Source of the DNA: an uncultured Oscillospiraceae bacterium
Lineage (GTDB): Bacteria; Bacillota; Clostridia; Oscillospirales; Acutalibacteraceae
Direction: 5' to 3'
Assembly (NCBI GenBank): GCA_900549155.1
Contig: URNF01000034.1
Span: 1 to 16,554 of the forward strand
Length of the DNA: 16,554 nucleotides
Every line of letters begins with the position of its first letter. Within the stretch, counting starts at the first letter, position 1. This document shows positions 13,946 to 16,554 of the stretch, piece after piece. A program made the position numbers and the translations under genes. Below the pieces are notes generated by a model. The model made no database searches and was not told where the DNA came from. It was given only the letters and a program-made list of their open reading frames with translations.

Positions 13946-14478
13946 AAATGACGTTGAAAAATTTTGTGACGGTGGCGCTGCTGGCGGCGGTGCTGGCGGT
14001 GTTGTCGCCGTTTTCCTTGCAGATCGGACCGATCCCGCTGACGCTGGCGACACTCGGCGTGTATTTCTGCGCCGCACTGCTCGGCGAAAAGCGCGGGACG
14101 CTTGCCGTCGCCGTCTATCTGCTGCTCGGCGCGGTCGGCGTGCCGGTGTTTGCGGGATTTTCGGGCGGCGTGCAGAAGTTTGCAGGTCCCACGGGCGGCT
14201 ATCTCGTCGGGTATCTTCTGTGTGCGTTTTTGGCGGGGCTTATTATCCGCCGCCACGCGGAAAAGCCGCTTTTCTGGATCGTCGGCTTTGTTGTCGGCAC
14301 GGCGGCGCTTTATGCCTTCGGCACGGTGTGGTTCATGATCGGCAGCAAAACGCCGCTCGGCGCGGCGCTGCTCACCTGTGTTGTGCCGTTTCTTGCGGGG
14401 GATGCCGTGAAGATCGCGGCAGCGATCGCCGTCGGCTTTCCGCTGCGCAAAACGCTTTTGCGTAATCACTACATATAA
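13942..14478 (+). CDS. bioY: Biotin transporter BioY (ECF S component)
   Basis: A 178-residue membrane protein with about six hydrophobic segments and the BioY signature GPTGGYLVGYLLCAFLAG at about residues 76-93, preceded by LGAVGVPVFAGFSGG. It captures biotin and works alone or with the shared energy-coupling module (EcfA/A'/T), which is not in this window. I chose GTG 13942, which overlaps the birA stop as GTGA and lies 13 bases after GGGGGAGG; ATG 13948 is two codons later and equally compatible with the protein. It is the second gene of the BirA-controlled operon. Confidence 0.95.
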   Translation: MKMTLKNFVTVALLAAVLAVLSPFSLQIGPIPLTLATLGVYFCAALLGEKRGTLAVAVYLLLGAVGVPVFAGFSGGVQKFAGPTGGYLVGYLLCAFLAGLIIRRHAEKPLFWIVGFVVGTAALYAFGTVWFMIGSKTPLGAALLTCVVPFLAGDAVKIAAAIAVGFPLRKTLLRNHYI

Positions 14479-14488
14479 TATAAGCCGA

Positions 14489-14527
14489 AAAAAGTCCTCT
14501 GCGCAGTTAATGCGCAGAGGACTTTTT
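14489..14527 (+). terminator. Bidirectional terminator after bioY
   Basis: A perfect 17-bp stem (14489-14505 with 14511-14527, loop GTTAA). Arms of A5 and T5 provide a T-run on both strands, so it can terminate bioY (plus) and a minus-strand transcript. Its sequence also encodes the last residues and stop codon of an AraC-family remnant. Confidence 0.9.
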
Positions 14528-14638
14528 CTTGTAATTGCCGGGGCTTTCGCCGACAAGCCTTGTAAAAACGCGGGAAAAATATGCCGCGTCGGTGAACCCG
14601 ACGGCAGCGGCGATCCGCTCGACCGCTGCGGCAACGGG
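14507..14638 (-). pseudogene. AraC-family regulator remnant (C-terminal ~43 codons)
   Basis: Translating the minus strand gives VERIAAAVGFTDAAYFSRVF, then TRLVGESPGNYKKKSSAH and a TAA stop at 14507-14509. This is the second helix-turn-helix and C-terminal consensus of AraC/XylS regulators (IA..VGF....YFSR.F....G.SP..Y). There is no start codon, ribosome binding site, effector domain or first helix-turn-helix: upstream the homology stops at about 14640, next to the start of the decayed DMT gene. It differs clearly from the C-terminus of the intact AraC gene at 15301-16140, so it is not a recent copy of it. I read it as the tail of a gene removed by deletion. Confidence 0.85.
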
Positions 14639-14647
14639 AGAGGCTTT

Positions 14648-15306
14648 ATGAATCTTTTCACTGCCTTTTTGCTGCTCGCGTCCGTCGGCTGCTCGACGGC
14701 GCGCGCAGTCTTTTCGAAAAAGCTCGGCGCATGTGCCGCAACGAGCGGGTTTTTCCGCACGCAGGCGCTCTTATACATTTTCGCCGCGGTGACGGTGGGT
14801 GTGCTGAACATGAAAACGCTGTGTGTGCCGTCTGCCGAAACGCTGCTGCTCGGCGCGGCATACGGCGTGCTGACGCTGCTGGCGCAGGGACTGTATACGG
14901 TCGCGCTGAAAACTATCCCCGTGTCCGTCTGCGCAATGGTCTATTCTTTTGGTTTCGTGATCCCCGCCGTTTTCGGGACGCTTGCGTTCAAAGAACCTGT
15001 CAGCCCCGCGAAAATTTGCAGCGTCCTGCTGTGCGCGGTCGCGGTCGTGCTTTCGGCGCCGCGCGGGGAAAGCACGTGTATATTTTTGCCGCAGTCGGCG
15101 CGGCGATGGGCGGCGCCAACACGGCAAACACCCTGCTTGCGGGAATTTTGCCGAGCATCGTGGTGTTCCCCGTGACGAACGTGGGTGTCATTTTGGCGTC
15201 GCTTGCGGTGTCGGTGCTGTTTCTGAAGGAACGGCTGACAAAAAGGCAGGCGGCTGCTGCGGGTTTTGGCATCGCGGCGGTGGCGCTTTTTTCGCTGCCG
15301 TTATGA
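14648..15306 (+). pseudogene. DMT/EamA-type transporter, broken by internal deletion and frame change
   Basis: The ATG at 14648 follows GGGAGAGG. About 139 residues match the first half of a ten-helix drug/metabolite transporter (SKKLGACAAT, LTLLAQGLYTVALKTIPVSV, FVIPAVFGTLAFKEP). Near 15060-15080 this frame turns into non-membrane sequence and would stop at 15175. The frame one base earlier then continues with the family's C-terminal half: AAMGGANTANTLLAGILPS, FPVTNVGVILASL, VLFLKERLTKRQ, ending at 15306. The two parts total about 216 residues against a usual 280 or more, so roughly 60-70 residues around helices 6-7 are gone as well as the frame. It is therefore very likely non-functional. 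A sequencing error alone would not explain the missing segment. Confidence 0.85.
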
Positions 15307-16140
15307 AAGCGGGCGGTTTTTGCGGTATTCACGCGGCGTTGTGTGCAGCAGGCGGCGGAAAACGCGGTTGAAAAACCGCACATTTTCATAGCCGACCGCT
15401 TCCGCTACCGCCGTGATCGGCAGCTCGGTCGTCTCCAACAGGCGGCAGCTTTGCTCAATGCGCACCCGCTGGAGATAGTCCGAAAAGCGCTCGCCGACCT
15501 CGGCGGCGAATTTTTTCGAGAGGTGGGACAGCGAATAGTTCTGCTCTGCCGCCAGCGCCGACAGGCACAGCGGCTCGGCATAGTGCTCCCGCACACGGAC
15601 GGTGAGCGCTTCCACCGCCGCGCTCAGCTGCCGCCGTTCTTCCTTTGCCAGCCGCCGCAGCACCAAAATGAGCGCTTCCAAAAAGCGGCAGCGGATGTAT
15701 TCCTTATAGCCGACGCGCTTTTTTTCATATTCCCGCATCATGTCCCCGACGATCTCGCGCAGCTTGCCGCCGTCGTCATGAAAGATCCTGCCGGTGGGAG
15801 AGGTGATGAGACTGCCGTATTGAAAATGCAGCAGATAGGAGTCCGCCACCTCGCGGAACGAATGGCAGTCGGCAAGGGCGCGGTCGATGAACTGCGGATA
15901 GAAAATGAAATTGAAAATGAGAAACGGCTCGTCGCCGTGCGCACGGTAGGCGTGGCGCGTGCCGTAGTCCACGATGAAAAAATCCCCCGCGCGCATTTCG
16001 GCGGTGTTGCCGTCTAAATAGTGCGTCGCCGCACCGCTCAGAATATAGGAAAATTCCAAAAATGCATGCCCGTGCAGCTGCTCTTCCCGCCGCCGGGCCG
16101 TGAGCATGTGAAACCCTTGTTCTTCCAACTCCGGGAACAT
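15301..16140 (-). CDS. AraC-family transcriptional regulator (cupin sensor + HTH)
   Basis: A 279-residue regulator. An N-terminal cupin/AraC_binding domain (about 15-85: HGHAFLEFSYILSG, AGDFFIVDYGTRHAYR) probably senses a sugar. The C-terminal double helix-turn-helix (about 180-274) has LSALAAEQNYSLSHLSKKFAAEVG and ITAVAEAVGYENVRFFNRVF. A much longer open frame exists, but family length, the ribosome site GGTGAT 6-8 bases upstream, and the promoter at 16183-16212 place the start at ATG 16140. It is divergent from the GH106-like gene, whose activator it probably is. Its TAA stop overlaps the TGA stop of the convergent DMT pseudogene region within TTATGA. Confidence 0.92.
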   Translation of the reverse strand: MFPELEEQGFHMLTARRREEQLHGHAFLEFSYILSGAATHYLDGNTAEMRAGDFFIVDYGTRHAYRAHGDEPFLIFNFIFYPQFIDRALADCHSFREVADSYLLHFQYGSLITSPTGRIFHDDGGKLREIVGDMMREYEKKRVGYKEYIRCRFLEALILVLRRLAKEERRQLSAAVEALTVRVREHYAEPLCLSALAAEQNYSLSHLSKKFAAEVGERFSDYLQRVRIEQSCRLLETTELPITAVAEAVGYENVRFFNRVFRRLLHTTPREYRKNRPLS

Positions 16141-16182
16141 AACAAAATCACCGCCAATAATGGAAATTTTGGTACTGTTTTC

Positions 16183-16212
16183 AGTATACACTTTGCGGTA
16201 TAGTGATGTCAA
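16183..16212 (-). promoter_or_regulatory. Promoter of the AraC-family gene
   Basis: Minus-strand TTGACA (16207-16212), an 18-base spacer ending in TG, and TATACT (16183-16188). The predicted start is near 16176. A TACTG-TTTT-CAGTA inverted repeat (16173-16186) overlaps the start site and -10 region and could be an autoregulatory site (weak evidence). Confidence 0.75.
16199..16204 (+). promoter_or_regulatory. Candidate -10 box of the GH106-like gene
   Basis: Plus-strand TATAGT lies 15 bases upstream of the ribosome site; no good -35 hexamer is found 16-18 bases before it. That is typical of promoters needing an AraC-type activator. It overlaps the spacer of the divergent AraC-gene promoter, so the two may compete. 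Confidence 0.45.
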
Positions 16213-16230
16213 GCGAAAGGAGTGACTGCT

Positions 16231-16554
16231 GTGCTGTATAAAGAAAACACGGCGAAAACGCTGTCCGAGGAGCTGTTTAAGACGCCGACGAAGCATTTTC
16301 GCGGCACACCGTTTTGGTCTTTCAACTGCAAGCTCGAAAAGGACGAGCTTTTGCGGCAGATCGGCGAGCTGAAGGAAATGGGGTTCGGCGGGTTCCACAT
16401 GCACGCCCGTTCGGGGCTGGACACGCCGTATCTCAGCGATGAATTCATGGCGCTTGTCCGCGCCTGCTGCGACAAGGCGACGGATGAGGACATGCTGGCG
16501 TGGCTGTATGACGAGGATCGCTGGGCATCCGGCACGGCGGGCGGCAAGGTGACC
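16231..16554 (+). CDS. GH106-related glycosyl hydrolase, N-terminal fragment
   Basis: The first 108 codons; the gene runs off the right edge. GTG 16231 is preceded by AAAGGAG with 8-base spacing. The protein begins VLYKENTAKTLSEELF, then GTPFWSFNCKLEKDELLRQI and EMGFGGFHMHARSGLDTPYLS, then DMLAWLYDEDRWASG. This pattern is typical of large clostridial glycosyl hydrolases related to the alpha-L-rhamnosidase family GH106, whose barrels begin with a W-x-W/F-N substrate strand and a GxGGF/V strand. There is no signal peptide, so it is probably cytoplasmic. Rhamnoside substrate is an inference from family; catalytic residues lie beyond the window. Confidence 0.78.
   Translation, partial: MLYKENTAKTLSEELFKTPTKHFRGTPFWSFNCKLEKDELLRQIGELKEMGFGGFHMHARSGLDTPYLSDEFMALVRACCDKATDEDMLAWLYDEDRWASGTAGGKVT

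Noticed and set aside
14648..15175. Intact ~176-residue half-size DMT transporter
   Set aside because: The last ~35 residues in this frame are polar, Arg/Cys-rich and unlike the family, while the family's second half continues in another frame, so a broken full-length gene fits better.

Overview
The window looks like a chromosomal stretch from a GC-rich, carbohydrate-degrading member of the Clostridia, most plausibly an uncultured Oscillospiraceae/Ruminococcaceae-type gut bacterium. This is inferred from gene content: cohesin and dockerin modules, a DUF421/DUF4363 pair, an autoregulated BirA with BioY, AraC-controlled glycosidases, Gram-positive lipoprotein signals, strong AGGAGG-type ribosome binding sites and SigA-like TTGACA/TATAAT promoters. 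No tRNA, rRNA, CRISPR array, insertion sequence or phage gene was seen. No gene-free stretch exceeds about 200 bases.

Layout. (1) Positions 1-3119, plus strand: the 3' end of a glycan-utilisation operon, with the C-terminus of an alpha-L-rhamnosidase-like protein, a GH36-like alpha-galactosidase-type enzyme, and a Gfo/Idh/MocA protein resembling the NAD-dependent GH109 glycosidases. (2) 3124-4579, minus: a MATE exporter with its own consensus promoter and a terminator. (3) 4594-6959, minus: a three-gene polar amino-acid ABC importer (lipoprotein, permease, ATPase) with a perfect-consensus promoter and an internal hairpin after the binding-protein gene. (4) 6992-11469, minus: a cell-wall/surface cluster. 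It holds a DigH/GHL10-type lipoprotein glycosidase, a secreted GH73-like glucosaminidase carrying a C-terminal type I dockerin, and directly downstream a membrane-anchored protein with an N-terminal cohesin. The last two genes look co-transcribed and could be a cognate anchor-enzyme pair on the cell surface. (5) 11534-12914, plus: DUF1294, DUF421 and DUF4363 genes, tightly linked. (6) 12914-14527, plus: birA-bioY. A palindrome matching the BirA operator overlaps the birA -35 box and probably also ends the preceding operon. (7) 14507-15306: a scar holding the last ~40 codons of a lost AraC-family regulator (minus) and a decayed DMT/EamA-type transporter (plus) with an internal deletion and a frame change. 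(8) 15301-16554: an intact AraC-family regulator (minus), divergent from the first ~108 codons of a GH106-related glycosyl hydrolase that runs off the window.

How the parts work together. Both ends of the window are glycoside-degradation loci, the right one probably controlled by its divergent AraC regulator. The central modules are housekeeping or uptake functions (amino-acid import, drug/metabolite export, biotin supply with feedback control) plus a surface-assembly module. The most interesting candidate system is that module: dockerin-cohesin chemistry, best known from cellulosomes, apparently used to fix a peptidoglycan hydrolase to the membrane beside a second peptidoglycan-type glycosidase.
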